Below, in pieces: positions 56,009-64,000 of a stretch of DNA of 64,000 nucleotides. Made by a program: the position numbers and the translations under genes. Origin of the DNA: Cytophaga aurantiaca DSM 3654 (lineage in GTDB: Bacteria; Bacteroidota; Bacteroidia; Cytophagales; Cytophagaceae); the NCBI RefSeq assembly GCF_000379725.1, contig NZ_KB903628.1, positions 25,700-89,699 of the forward strand, written 5' to 3'. The notes beneath the pieces are model-generated. The model had not been told where the DNA came from. It did no database searches and was given only the letters and a program-made list of their open reading frames with translations. How positions within the stretch are numbered: position 1 is the first letter of the stretch; each line of letters starts with the position of its first letter.

Positions 56009-57226
56009 TTATCCTTCGTACTTCCTCAAGGTTCGCACACTCAGATAAACACTTGCAGCAATCATTAATGCTCCTAATAAAAAAGGAGCTCCGGGTAATT
56101 CAATCGGTGCGCCTTCTCCTGTAAAATACGAAAACAGGTTATTCATTAATGGCGGACCAATGATGGATGTTACACTCATCAGAGAAGTTAATGCACCTTG
56201 CAATTCGCCTTGTTCGGTTGCAGGCACCTGTGCAGAAGTAATACCTTGCAGCGCAGGACCGGCAATACCTCCCAATGCATACGGAATCAATATGGCAATC
56301 ATCATCCAGCCTTCTGTAGCAAAAGCAAATAACAATAAGCCGAACGCATTTAAAACAAGACCGATGTATACAGCCCACTTTTGTCCGATCTTAGGAATGA
56401 TGATGCGAATTAAACCGCCTTGTACAATGGCAACTATTAAACCTACAAAACCTAATGAATAGCCGACCTCTTTCTTATCCCATTCAAATTTATATTCTGT
56501 AAAGAATGTCCAGTTAGATTGTACCGCATGTCCCGCAATAAAAAACAAAAACATTGCAGCAACCAAACCCGCTACGATGGGATATTTTTTTAAATGCAAC
56601 AAAGAACCGATCGGGTTTGCTCGTTTCCACTCAAATGTTCTTCTATTTTCTTTCGGTAAAGATTCCGGCACAAAGAAATATCCATACAACACATTTAATA
56701 AGGTAAAGGCTGCAGCAACCATAAACGGCGCACGCGGTCCCCACCAATCGCCGGTAACACCACCAATCACCGGACCGATAATAAAACCAAGTCCAAATGC
56801 TACGCCAACCAGTCCAAAATTTTGTGTACGATTCTCAGGTGTACTGATATCAGCAATGTATGCCGTAGCTGTTGTAAAGCTTGCACCACTGATACCTGCC
56901 AAAAGACGACCAACAAATAACCAGCCGATGGTTGGAGCAAATGCAGAGAAAATATAATCGAATCCTAAGCCGAGTAACGACAACAAAAGTATCGGACGTC
57001 TGCCATATTTATCACTCAAGGCGCCAAGTATTGGCGAGAAGAAAAATTGCATGATGGCATAAGCAAACATTAGCCAGCCACTGTATTGAGCAGCCTCACT
57101 GAGTCCTTCTCCTGTAAGATCTTTGATCAGATCGGGAGTAACCGGAATAATAATTCCGATACCGATTACATCTATTAATAACGTAATAAAAACAAAACCA
57201 AGTGAAGCGTTTTTGTTGGTATTCAT
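56009..57226 (-). CDS. MFS exporter, TetA/TCR-like
   Basis: A 405-residue, 12-helix major facilitator. Motif A is [14 protein letters not shown] between helices 2 and 3, and the helix-1 Asp motif [19 protein letters not shown] and motif C-like [17 protein letters not shown] put it in the drug:H+ antiporter DHA1 group close to TetA. Bacteroidota chromosomes often carry such genes without tetracycline resistance, so the substrate is unknown. It has no close partner gene. Confidence 0.92.
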   Translation of the reverse strand: MNTNKNASLGFVFITLLIDVIGIGIIIPVTPDLIKDLTGEGLSEAAQYSGWLMFAYAIMQFFFSPILGALSDKYGRRPILLLSLLGLGFDYIFSAFAPTIGWLFVGRLLAGISGASFTTATAYIADISTPENRTQNFGLVGVAFGLGFIIGPVIGGVTGDWWGPRAPFMVAAAFTLLNVLYGYFFVPESLPKENRRTFEWKRANPIGSLLHLKKYPIVAGLVAAMFLFFIAGHAVQSNWTFFTEYKFEWDKKEVGYSLGFVGLIVAIVQGGLIRIIIPKIGQKWAVYIGLVLNAFGLLLFAFATEGWMMIAILIPYALGGIAGPALQGITSAQVPATEQGELQGALTSLMSVTSIIGPPLMNNLFSYFTGEGAPIELPGAPFLLGALMIAASVYLSVRTLRKYEG

Positions 57227-57259
57227 GACAATATGTATATACTTTTTTTAAATTAAAAT

Positions 57260-58768
57260 CTATTTTTCAAATCCTGATTGAGTTGAATACCAATAATACG
57301 CATTATGTATTTTTTTCTTGTTTTTAAATTCGAATAAAAACTGCGTGGACACATATTCAGAATCATTCTTTCTTGTTACTCTGTTACCATTTGAATCATA
57401 TACATTTTTAACAGACATTAATATATCACCTCTTTTCTTTTTAAAAGAATGAATAACTTTCGAATCATAAATCAAATAATACACTTTATCCGTTGAGCTA
57501 ATAAAAAATACTTTATTGTTATATACGGGATCTCCATTTAGCATATAAAATTCCTTCTCAAAACTATTTATATACGACTTCATTTTATAACAATGTATAT
57601 TTTTTGGCAATTTGCCCTTACCGATATCAATCAGTTGATTTGTTATAGTTCCTCTATTGGATTGGCTTACCGCATCAAAAGCATATACATAAGAACTATC
57701 CTTAGAAACATCCTGTACCAAATAATAATGTCCATATGTGTTTATTACAGCTGAAAAAATTGGCTCTGTTAAAACAGTTTTATTATAAACCAATCCATAT
57801 TTATTTATTCCATCCACTTTATTTCTATATATGTAAAAAGCTCCTTGTTCATATATAGAATCATATATGGGCTTCAAAATTTCTTCGTCCGCATAGATCA
57901 AACCAAATTTATTTTCCTTTTTAGAAATTAAAGCCGGATAGGAAAATCGGTAAAGAGAATCAAACGTATATTCAATAACCACCTTATATTTAGGTGCAGG
58001 CAATCCTCCATTAGACTTTTCAAAAACGCCTTCCTTAAAACTATTGGGGAAATGATCAATCAGTCCAAATTTATCACCCTTTTTAACAATCCAATTTCTA
58101 GAATACGGATTTGATATCACATTCGTAAAATCCAACTTATATAATGAATTTGAATTAGTACCATCATAACGGTAACAAGCACTATCCTGAAAACAAAAAC
58201 AATTCAAATTAGTATAGTATGCAGCATTCGGATAAAATATTTGTTGTTGATTTTTGAAATCATATAATGTTGTTCCTGCTTTTGAGTTTACAAACACAGA
58301 TGATTTATCTACACCCTGCACATCGTAAATATTTTCAATCTCAACTACAACCGAATCACAAATACTTACAAAGTAGTATTTCTTTCCATCGCGTAATATC
58401 TGCTGTTTTTCAGAATATAAATAATAAGAATGTTCACTAGAATCAAAATAAAAATCTAATACAGCTTTTTTAGAATGAACATCATAAAAATAATTTTTAG
58501 GTTTATTCGAAATTTGCAGATACGGTTTATTACATTCAAAAGAATCATACACATACCATACCGTATCGCTTATCGGCATTCCTTTATAATACAAAACTTC
58601 TCCAATTTTATTTTTCTTAGATGTATTGGAATAAATTACAGTTTTATAATATTCTTTATTGACATTATACTTACCATTAATAACTACTGTGTCGTTTACC
58701 TGAGCATTTAACATGACACACTTAAAAAAAATAATTATGCTAACAATAAAATTTTTACTCAGATTCAT
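57260..58768 (-). CDS. Exported WG-repeat-like protein
   Basis: A 502-residue protein from the Met at 58768, which begins the signal peptide (MNLSKNFIVSIIIFFKCVML); an upstream Met would precede it. The body has WG-repeat-like segments (KKGDKFGLIDHF, KKENKFGLIYADEEILKPIYD, GINKYGLVYNKTVLTEPIF), each with a beta-hairpin and a 'I.P.YDsI' tail. Function unknown. It is AT-rich compared with neighbours. Confidence 0.75.
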   Translation of the reverse strand: MNLSKNFIVSIIIFFKCVMLNAQVNDTVVINGKYNVNKEYYKTVIYSNTSKKNKIGEVLYYKGMPISDTVWYVYDSFECNKPYLQISNKPKNYFYDVHSKKAVLDFYFDSSEHSYYLYSEKQQILRDGKKYYFVSICDSVVVEIENIYDVQGVDKSSVFVNSKAGTTLYDFKNQQQIFYPNAAYYTNLNCFCFQDSACYRYDGTNSNSLYKLDFTNVISNPYSRNWIVKKGDKFGLIDHFPNSFKEGVFEKSNGGLPAPKYKVVIEYTFDSLYRFSYPALISKKENKFGLIYADEEILKPIYDSIYEQGAFYIYRNKVDGINKYGLVYNKTVLTEPIFSAVINTYGHYYLVQDVSKDSSYVYAFDAVSQSNRGTITNQLIDIGKGKLPKNIHCYKMKSYINSFEKEFYMLNGDPVYNNKVFFISSTDKVYYLIYDSKVIHSFKKKRGDILMSVKNVYDSNGNRVTRKNDSEYVSTQFLFEFKNKKKIHNAYYWYSTQSGFEK

Positions 58769-58917
58769 AATCAATACTTTTACATTCATTTCCACCAACC
58801 CTTCACGGCAATTCCTTGTGCTTACACATATTCAATGGCAGGCTCTTTTATGCCCCTCACGAACATTACAACTGATACACCTGAAGCTTTATGGCATTCG
58901 GTCAATACACGTATGTA

Positions 58918-59337
58918 TTATTTCACCCTTTTTAAAAGTATTGTATTCTCTGTGTCAAATTCTGCAGGTCTCGTTCCGGTATCTGCATCAACCGCCAAAT
59001 ACATATTGTCTATATCTTTAAATTTTGCGATGCCGAACATTATAACTTCCTCCTTTGTTTTAACATTTGTCATAATAAAATCAACATGTATGGGCTGAGC
59101 AGCAGCATCTATTTTATAAGTCATACTAAATGTGCCCTCCTCATTTGTTTGTTCTTTCCCGCCCATTATTTCGCCGCCTATCTCAAAGGATGCGTAGCCT
59201 TCGTTGTCAAACGTAATGACACCGATCTCACCTTTATCTTCTCCTTTCCATTTCCCTATAAAATCAGAGGTTTTATAATCGGGAGAAAGAAATGAGAAAA
59301 ACGGAATTACTAAAAGAATTAAAAGTGCCTTTTTCAT
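58918..59337 (-). CDS. Exported lipocalin-like small protein
   Basis: A 139-residue protein with a signal peptide (cleavage near FLS-PDY). FIGKWKGEDKGEIGVITFDNEG at the mature start is the 'G.W' strand seen in lipocalin-like domains, followed by an eight-strand pattern. Ligand unknown. It lies 51 bases after the GNAT-like gene and may be co-transcribed with it. Confidence 0.7.
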   Translation of the reverse strand: MKKALLILLVIPFFSFLSPDYKTSDFIGKWKGEDKGEIGVITFDNEGYASFEIGGEIMGGKEQTNEEGTFSMTYKIDAAAQPIHVDFIMTNVKTKEEVIMFGIAKFKDIDNMYLAVDADTGTRPAEFDTENTILLKRVK

Positions 59338-59388
59338 ATTGCTAGCAGTTTGGAATTTGTCTTTTGTTTTTTTGGATTTACTTTCAAA

Positions 59389-60561
59389 TTACTCAATCAC
59401 CTTCATTGGGTAGAAAGGTTTTGTCTGATCGAAAATATATTTATACGTGATGTGTACCTTACGAATCTTGCCACCCGCTGCTTCTGCAACTTTAGTCATC
59501 TTTGGATTAAAACTTCCAATCCAATTCATTTCAAATTCGGTATATCGCCCCATTGGTTGTACAACCTTGGCTGCAGCCATTACAATAGCACCTTCAAGTC
59601 CCTTGCTCTGAAACTCAGGAACCACACCGAATACCACGCCAAACATTTTTTTACATGAACCTGTGTATTTGTGATACAGGAATTTCAGCTTCGCAACGAT
59701 GTCCCACTTCCCTTTTAATTTTCCATTCAGGTGTTTAAAGATCTGATTCAATTCCGGAATCATGATAAAAAATGCAATCGGTTCATTGTTGTAATAGGCA
59801 AACCATACAATCTCTTCATCCAGAATCGGCTTTAACTGATTCATCATTGCCATGGCCTGTGCTTTGGGCATCTCACGCACACCGGCATGTTTGGCCCAGG
59901 CTTTATTATAAATGGTTCTGAAATCTTCGCCGTATTGCTCCAGTTTATTTTTTTCAATATGCTTGAACACATATGCCGGATCACGCGCCAAGCGATCTGC
60001 CTTTTCCTGATAGATCGGAGGAAGATCGCCTTCTACAAAACGGTGAAACGTATATTGCTGATAATATTCTTTGAAACCATACTTTTCGAAAAGCGGTCTG
60101 TAGTAAGCCATGTGATACGGCATGCCATACACCGGTTCATAAAAACCATCCACCAGTAAACCCCACCATTGCAAACGTTCACCAAAATTTATCGGACCTT
60201 CCATGGCTTCCATGCCACGTTCGATCAGCCAATTCTTTGCTGTATCAAACAACAGATTTGCAGCTGCCTGATCATCTATGCATTCAAAAAAACCACAGCC
60301 ACCTGTTTTGTATTCAGATGTTTTAGCTGTTTTATTATCAATAAAGGCAGCAATGCGACCGATCACTTTATTTTCATTATTGTACAACAACCAACGTGTT
60401 GCTTCTCCATGACGGAAATATTTATTTACTTCTTTATCAAAAATTCCTTCGATGTCTGCATCCAACGGACGGATCCAGTTTTTTTCATTTTTATATAATC
60501 CTACAGGTAATTCTAAAAAGGCTTTTTTGTCAGCCTTATCCTTTATTTCAACAATTTTCAT
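59389..60561 (-). CDS. GNAT-like protein (YghO-type)
   Basis: A 390-residue protein with an acyltransferase-like fold: VIGRIAAFIDN, GGCGFFECIDDQAAANLLFD, AKNWLIERGMEAMEGPINFG resembling the N-terminal half of tandem GNAT domains, and a second half with IAFFIMIPELN and FQSKGLEGAIVMAAAK. Homologues are annotated as GNAT-like (E. coli YghO-type) with unproven chemistry. The length is normal for that group. Confidence 0.8.
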   Translation of the reverse strand: MKIVEIKDKADKKAFLELPVGLYKNEKNWIRPLDADIEGIFDKEVNKYFRHGEATRWLLYNNENKVIGRIAAFIDNKTAKTSEYKTGGCGFFECIDDQAAANLLFDTAKNWLIERGMEAMEGPINFGERLQWWGLLVDGFYEPVYGMPYHMAYYRPLFEKYGFKEYYQQYTFHRFVEGDLPPIYQEKADRLARDPAYVFKHIEKNKLEQYGEDFRTIYNKAWAKHAGVREMPKAQAMAMMNQLKPILDEEIVWFAYYNNEPIAFFIMIPELNQIFKHLNGKLKGKWDIVAKLKFLYHKYTGSCKKMFGVVFGVVPEFQSKGLEGAIVMAAAKVVQPMGRYTEFEMNWIGSFNPKMTKVAEAAGGKIRKVHITYKYIFDQTKPFYPMKVIE

Positions 60562-61062
60562 AGCACTAAAAATACGTATAAATGAGCAGGTAGAAAAATA
60601 GCACAGGCGAAATATTACGTCTGCATAAAATTCATTATTAACTTAATTATAAGATAGTTAATAATTATAAATAGTAATATTTGAAGTATATAGAAAAAGA
60701 GCAAATGTGTTGACTTCTTATTGATTCACTGTTGTCCGTTTATATCCTTCCCGGAATTAATCTCTATCGTCAATCAAATATTAAAAACTAATGTATCAAA
60801 AATATATACTCTAGTGTACATGAATATCTTTAGAAAAGATTTTTTTAAAAAGATGTTCATGAATATCATCGTTCTATTATCTGCTTGTGCTTTATCAAGA
60901 ATGTTGAGGCAGCATAAGTATTTATTATCTTTTGTATAACTTTTTATATTTTCCAGCATTTACATTTATATATATTTTTCATTGAGTAACGACTAACCGA
61001 AAAAAACTCAATGTGATTTATTTTATTTCAATCATATTTTCAACCTAATCAATCAACAAGCT
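60562..61062. other. 501-base AT-rich intergenic region
   Basis: No gene that I can support. CATTGAGT (60980-60987) is mirrored by ACTCAATG (61006-61013), a possible leader hairpin before the protease gene. CATGAATATC occurs twice, at about 60820 and 60861. A 72-codon open frame at 60721-60939 lacks any family likeness. It probably contains the promoter of the gene at 61063 and the divergent one at 60561. Confidence 0.5.
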
Positions 61063-63708
61063 ATGAAAAAACTAATACTCCTTGTGAGTATGACTATTGG
61101 ATCTTTTTTCCAAATAGCAAACGCTCAAACAACTGTCATCAATGGCCTCACGGTCATTACCGACTTTTCTGATTATTCCTTTGGCGTTTCAAAGGATACC
61201 ATTTCATTGTTAATGAATCAACCGGGTTACAATCTCTGGAATACCAACGGTTCTGTAAAAGATTTTTTCTACACGCAAACCAATGGAAAAATCACCATTA
61301 ACAGTACTGTAGTAAAAGTAAAACTACCCGGCACATTTGCTTATTACTTAGATGGTGGTGCAGGCGGCGACAGCATTGTTCCACACATTATCAAACAAAT
61401 TAATTTACAGTTTCCAAATGGATTTCAGAATTTAACAGTACATCCTACACAAGGGGGATTGTGGCATTTGAACATTCTTACCAGAGGTTACAAAGGCGGT
61501 GGATTTTCATTTGGTTTTGAAGGTGCGTTCATAAAAAACAATGGACAGTCACTCGAAATTAAAAGAGGAAGCATCAGCATACGTGACGCATATTCAAACC
61601 AAACAATAAATACTACGTGCCATGAAATGGGTCATAGCTTATTTGGCTGGACCGATTACTACAGAACGAATGTAAGTAACTTAGGAAATTTCTGTGTAAT
61701 GGCAAGTGCGGGTTCAGAAACACCAATGCCAATCAACCCGGGATTGCGTTATATACAGGGCTGGACAAATCAGGTAGATGTTATTACAGGTACAACAACA
61801 CAAACCTATTCTGTTACTGCAAACAGTTACAATCAGGTGTACAAATACTCCAACGTCAACAATCCAAAAGAATACATCCTGATTGTTGCACACATCTACA
61901 ACGGATATTATCAATCCGCAGTAGCTCCGGATCAAGGTCTGGCTATTTATTATGTAGATGAAGAAGGCGGTACGGTTACATCAAATGGAGAAGCGCCAAT
62001 CATACATCTAATACAGGCGGATGGCCTGGATCAGATGCACGATGAAGGCAGCGGAAAACTTCATGTGCGTGGCGATGCAAATGATCTGTTTGACAACAGC
62101 AGCACAAATGTATTCTCTGCAGCTTCACATCCATTCAGATGGAAGAATGGAAATGAAACAGGTTTAACAATTACAAACATCAGTGCGGTTGGTGCAACGA
62201 TGTCGTTCACGGTTCAAGGCAGACCAAATACCATCAGCTCTCAATTGAATGCTGTTAACGGCGGCACGATCATACCTAGCGGAGCATTAAGTTATATAAA
62301 CAATCAAAACAAATACTTCAGCATTGTTGCAGACATCGGTTATCAGGTTGATAAAGTTTATATAGATGGTGCTTCAATCGGTGCGCAATCGTCGTATACA
62401 TTCACTGGTGTAAGTGGTTCGCACTCTATCACAGCAACATTTAAAAAAGCACCTACTGCAGATCTATTGCCTTCACCATGGGTGAATACAGAGATTGGGG
62501 CAACGCGGAACGCTGGTACAGCCGGCTATAGAAACGGGGTCTTCGGATTGGAATCCGGTAGTTATGATATCTATTATAACAGCGATGGTCTTAACTTCAT
62601 TTATCAATCGTTACAAGGTGATGGACAAATTGTAGCGCATATTAAAGACATGAATAAACCAACCGATTGGTCTAAGGCAGGTATTATGATGCGTGAAACT
62701 ACTGCAGCAGGATCGAAAAACTTTGCGATCTTAAAAACCCCTTTCAACAGTGTTGTAAATCAATTAAGACCTGCAACAGATGGCGGATCAATCAGTGATC
62801 CACAAAACATAAAAGACAGGCATATCTACACACTCGACAATTGGTTGAAAATAACCAGACAGGGAAATACGTTTACAAGCTACTGTTCAAGAGACAGCGT
62901 AACGTGGGTACAGATGGGAACCTATACCATTGACATGAACTCTACCATTTCAGTTGGCTTGTGTGCAGGTGCTGCCAGCGATGCTGTAAATACAAAAGTG
63001 ACATTTGATTATGCAAAGGTAACTAAGTACAATCCGAATCAGAATTTGTTTACACAGTTTGGCATCCCGCGTAGCACGCCAATCCCAACACTCATCAAAA
63101 ATTTCAAGTATGTTTATTCTGTTGGAACCGGCGGACCAAACTTAAGCAACGTGTCTTTATCCGTGATCAACTGGGATCTTGTAAACAACGGACTATGGCA
63201 GTTTTCTTTGCAAACTAATAACGGTTCGCCACGTTGGTACACAAATATTCCTGCGTATGGATTCAATTCATTCGGACAAGCATCGCCTAAAATTTACATC
63301 GATGGTTCGATGGGCTTCCCGGGATTTGAAGGATTCTTCTTTGCAAATATTTACAACACGAATGAATTGGTGCTGGTAAATCAATCCGGTGCGTATGCTG
63401 TTATATTCACAAACACGCCACCAACAGCAAGAATCGGAGCAGATGAAAGCGAAGCAACTGCAGCAATAACTGATGTTACTTCTGTAAGCACTGCACCCAA
63501 TCCATTTGCAGATTACACAACGGTTTCAATTCCCGATGCATTTGGAACAGCTTCCATCACTGTTATAAATTCAATTGGTGCTGTTATTGAAACAAAAGTT
63601 GCAAGCGGTTCATTCACCTTAGGCACCCAGTATGCAGCGGGTGTGTATCTTGTTAAAATTGCTTCTGCATACAAAACCGAAACCATACAAGTGATCAAAG
63701 CACAGTAA
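61063..63708 (+). CDS. Secreted M6-like metalloprotease with T9SS sorting domain
   Basis: An 881-residue secreted protein. A signal peptide (cleavage near ANA-QTT) precedes a protease domain whose zinc motif HEMGH (His187, Glu188, His191) is followed by FGWTDYY and GNFCVMAS, the M6 pattern HExxHxxGxxDxY...G...M. Next is an InlB-type B-repeat (about 390-470: GYQVDKVYIDGASIG, ITATFKK), a DUF1349-like concanavalin fold module (about 475-655: WSKAGIMMRETTAA), an unrecognised module (about 660-785), and a type A sorting domain (STAPNPFADYTTVSI to the end). It likely degrades protein outside the cell. Confidence 0.88.
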   Translation: MKKLILLVSMTIGSFFQIANAQTTVINGLTVITDFSDYSFGVSKDTISLLMNQPGYNLWNTNGSVKDFFYTQTNGKITINSTVVKVKLPGTFAYYLDGGAGGDSIVPHIIKQINLQFPNGFQNLTVHPTQGGLWHLNILTRGYKGGGFSFGFEGAFIKNNGQSLEIKRGSISIRDAYSNQTINTTCHEMGHSLFGWTDYYRTNVSNLGNFCVMASAGSETPMPINPGLRYIQGWTNQVDVITGTTTQTYSVTANSYNQVYKYSNVNNPKEYILIVAHIYNGYYQSAVAPDQGLAIYYVDEEGGTVTSNGEAPIIHLIQADGLDQMHDEGSGKLHVRGDANDLFDNSSTNVFSAASHPFRWKNGNETGLTITNISAVGATMSFTVQGRPNTISSQLNAVNGGTIIPSGALSYINNQNKYFSIVADIGYQVDKVYIDGASIGAQSSYTFTGVSGSHSITATFKKAPTADLLPSPWVNTEIGATRNAGTAGYRNGVFGLESGSYDIYYNSDGLNFIYQSLQGDGQIVAHIKDMNKPTDWSKAGIMMRETTAAGSKNFAILKTPFNSVVNQLRPATDGGSISDPQNIKDRHIYTLDNWLKITRQGNTFTSYCSRDSVTWVQMGTYTIDMNSTISVGLCAGAASDAVNTKVTFDYAKVTKYNPNQNLFTQFGIPRSTPIPTLIKNFKYVYSVGTGGPNLSNVSLSVINWDLVNNGLWQFSLQTNNGSPRWYTNIPAYGFNSFGQASPKIYIDGSMGFPGFEGFFFANIYNTNELVLVNQSGAYAVIFTNTPPTARIGADESEATAAITDVTSVSTAPNPFADYTTVSIPDAFGTASITVINSIGAVIETKVASGSFTLGTQYAAGVYLVKIASAYKTETIQVIKAQ

Positions 63709-63744
63709 TTTCAATTTGAAAATTGACAGATCACTTCAATATTT

Positions 63745-63791
63745 TGTGTCGTCCTGAAATAGCGATACAGTTTTACAAGGATACCAATTTA
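63745..63791. mobile_element. Candidate end of an IS3-type insertion sequence
   Basis: TGTGTCGTCCTGAAATAGCG at 63745-63764 begins with TG and lies just outside the transposase stop codon, where the terminal inverted repeat of an IS3-type element should be. The other end is beyond the window, so the repeat cannot be confirmed. Confidence 0.4.
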
Positions 63792-64000
63792 TTAAATAGC
63801 ATCACATTTTTGTGATGCTATTTTGCTTTTATATGTTCTCATTTTGATTTTAGATTGATTATGCATCTGTTGAGGCGTTTCATAATAATTTGAATAATGT
63901 GGTCTTTCCGTGTTGTAAATATCAATTGACTCAGCAACCAATAAACGCATTAACTGTAAATCCTTAATGCTTATTCCCTCTAAGAATTCTTGTTTAAGTA
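63792..64000 (-). CDS. IS3-type transposase (integrase core), C-terminal part
   Basis: The minus strand is open from the window edge (frame from 63998) to a TAA at 63792-63794, giving 68 residues. It contains LVAESIDIYNTERPHYSNYY followed by ETPQQMHNQ, the end of an rve integrase core (E..YN..RPH....tP). The rest of the gene lies beyond 64000. It has no start codon in the window, so it is easily overlooked. The element lies 84 bases after the protease gene. Confidence 0.8.
   Translation of the reverse strand, partial: LKQEFLEGISIKDLQLMRLLVAESIDIYNTERPHYSNYYETPQQMHNQSKIKMRTYKSKIASQKCDAI
63794..63825. terminator. Hairpin at the end of the transposase gene
   Basis: AAATAGCATCACA pairs with TGTGATGCTATTT, a 13-bp stem with a 4-base loop. 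It covers the last codons of the minus-strand transposase. On the plus strand it is followed by TGCTTTT, so it can also stop transcripts from the protease gene. Confidence 0.65.

Noticed and set aside
58799..58917. Possible small gene or gene remnant between the WG-repeat and lipocalin-like genes
   Set aside because: The longest minus-strand frame is about 31 codons without a start and without recognisable similarity.
60721..60939. 72-codon open frame before the protease gene
   Set aside because: No family likeness, AT-rich sequence in which frames arise easily, and no upstream or downstream partner.

Overview
The window is a stretch of bacterial chromosome from the phylum Bacteroidota, most likely Cytophagales. 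The evidence is a GldH gliding-motility lipoprotein, two proteins with type IX secretion (T9SS) C-terminal sorting domains, a TonB-dependent receptor paired with a surface lipoprotein, many proteins with the 'Cys after Ser/Gly' lipobox, and an AT-rich base composition with few Shine-Dalgarno sites. The gene set resembles a Cytophaga hutchinsonii-like gliding bacterium; that species-level guess is an inference from memory and was not searched.

Layout. 1-5613: the tail of a DUF2723 membrane glycosyltransferase-like protein, the rRNA/tRNA methyltransferase RlmB, two membrane proteins and a beta-carbonic anhydrase. 5667-12390: an RCC1-repeat exported protein, an ArsR regulator with a non-phosphorylating GAPDH, and a minus-strand cluster for sugar-nucleotide supply (arabinose-5-phosphate isomerase, LprI-like protein, mannose-1-phosphate guanylyltransferase). 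12480-17907: RecQ, a palindrome-rich spacer, PurD, and a tandemly duplicated outer-membrane barrel gene whose duplication carried the purD 3' end with it. 18451-25600: a same-strand run of a PSP1/RicT-type protein, gldH, a DUF4919 protein, a DUF1624-like membrane protein, a fusion of a periplasmic-binding domain to a pentameric ligand-gated ion channel, and a rhomboid protease. 25627-30365: an SMR exporter, then a TonB receptor with its lipoprotein. 30608-36804: a minus-strand array with a DUF2490 barrel, PepSY-like protein, half-size EamA transporter, exported TPR-CHAT protease-like protein and an outer-membrane barrel. 37031-46414: a PfkB kinase, then an overlapping set of DUF4403 lipoprotein, very large SF1 helicase and methyltransferase, and two exported proteins. 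46652-52859: O-acetylhomoserine sulfhydrylase, small proteins, and a MacAB/LolCDE-like adaptor-permease-ATPase operon. 53202-64000: T9SS cargo proteins, an exported LRR protein, a TetA-type MFS transporter, a GNAT-like protein, and the edge of an IS3-type insertion sequence.

How the genes work together. Most of the window serves the cell envelope: surface receptors, lipoproteins, secreted proteins and gliding. Housekeeping genes (rlmB, recQ, purD, metY, carbonic anhydrase) are interspersed as single units, often closed by clear intrinsic terminators. The most striking single gene is the PBP-pLGIC fusion at 22622-24742: a candidate bacterial receptor channel in which a Venus-flytrap-type sensor is joined to a Cys-loop-family pore. 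Other items worth attention are a three-copy dispersed hairpin family, a cluster of five palindromes upstream of purD, the purD-tail duplication scar, the ArsR-gapN pair with a candidate operator, the lipoprotein-helicase-methyltransferase overlap, and a displaced 3' gene fragment next to a lipoprotein gene.
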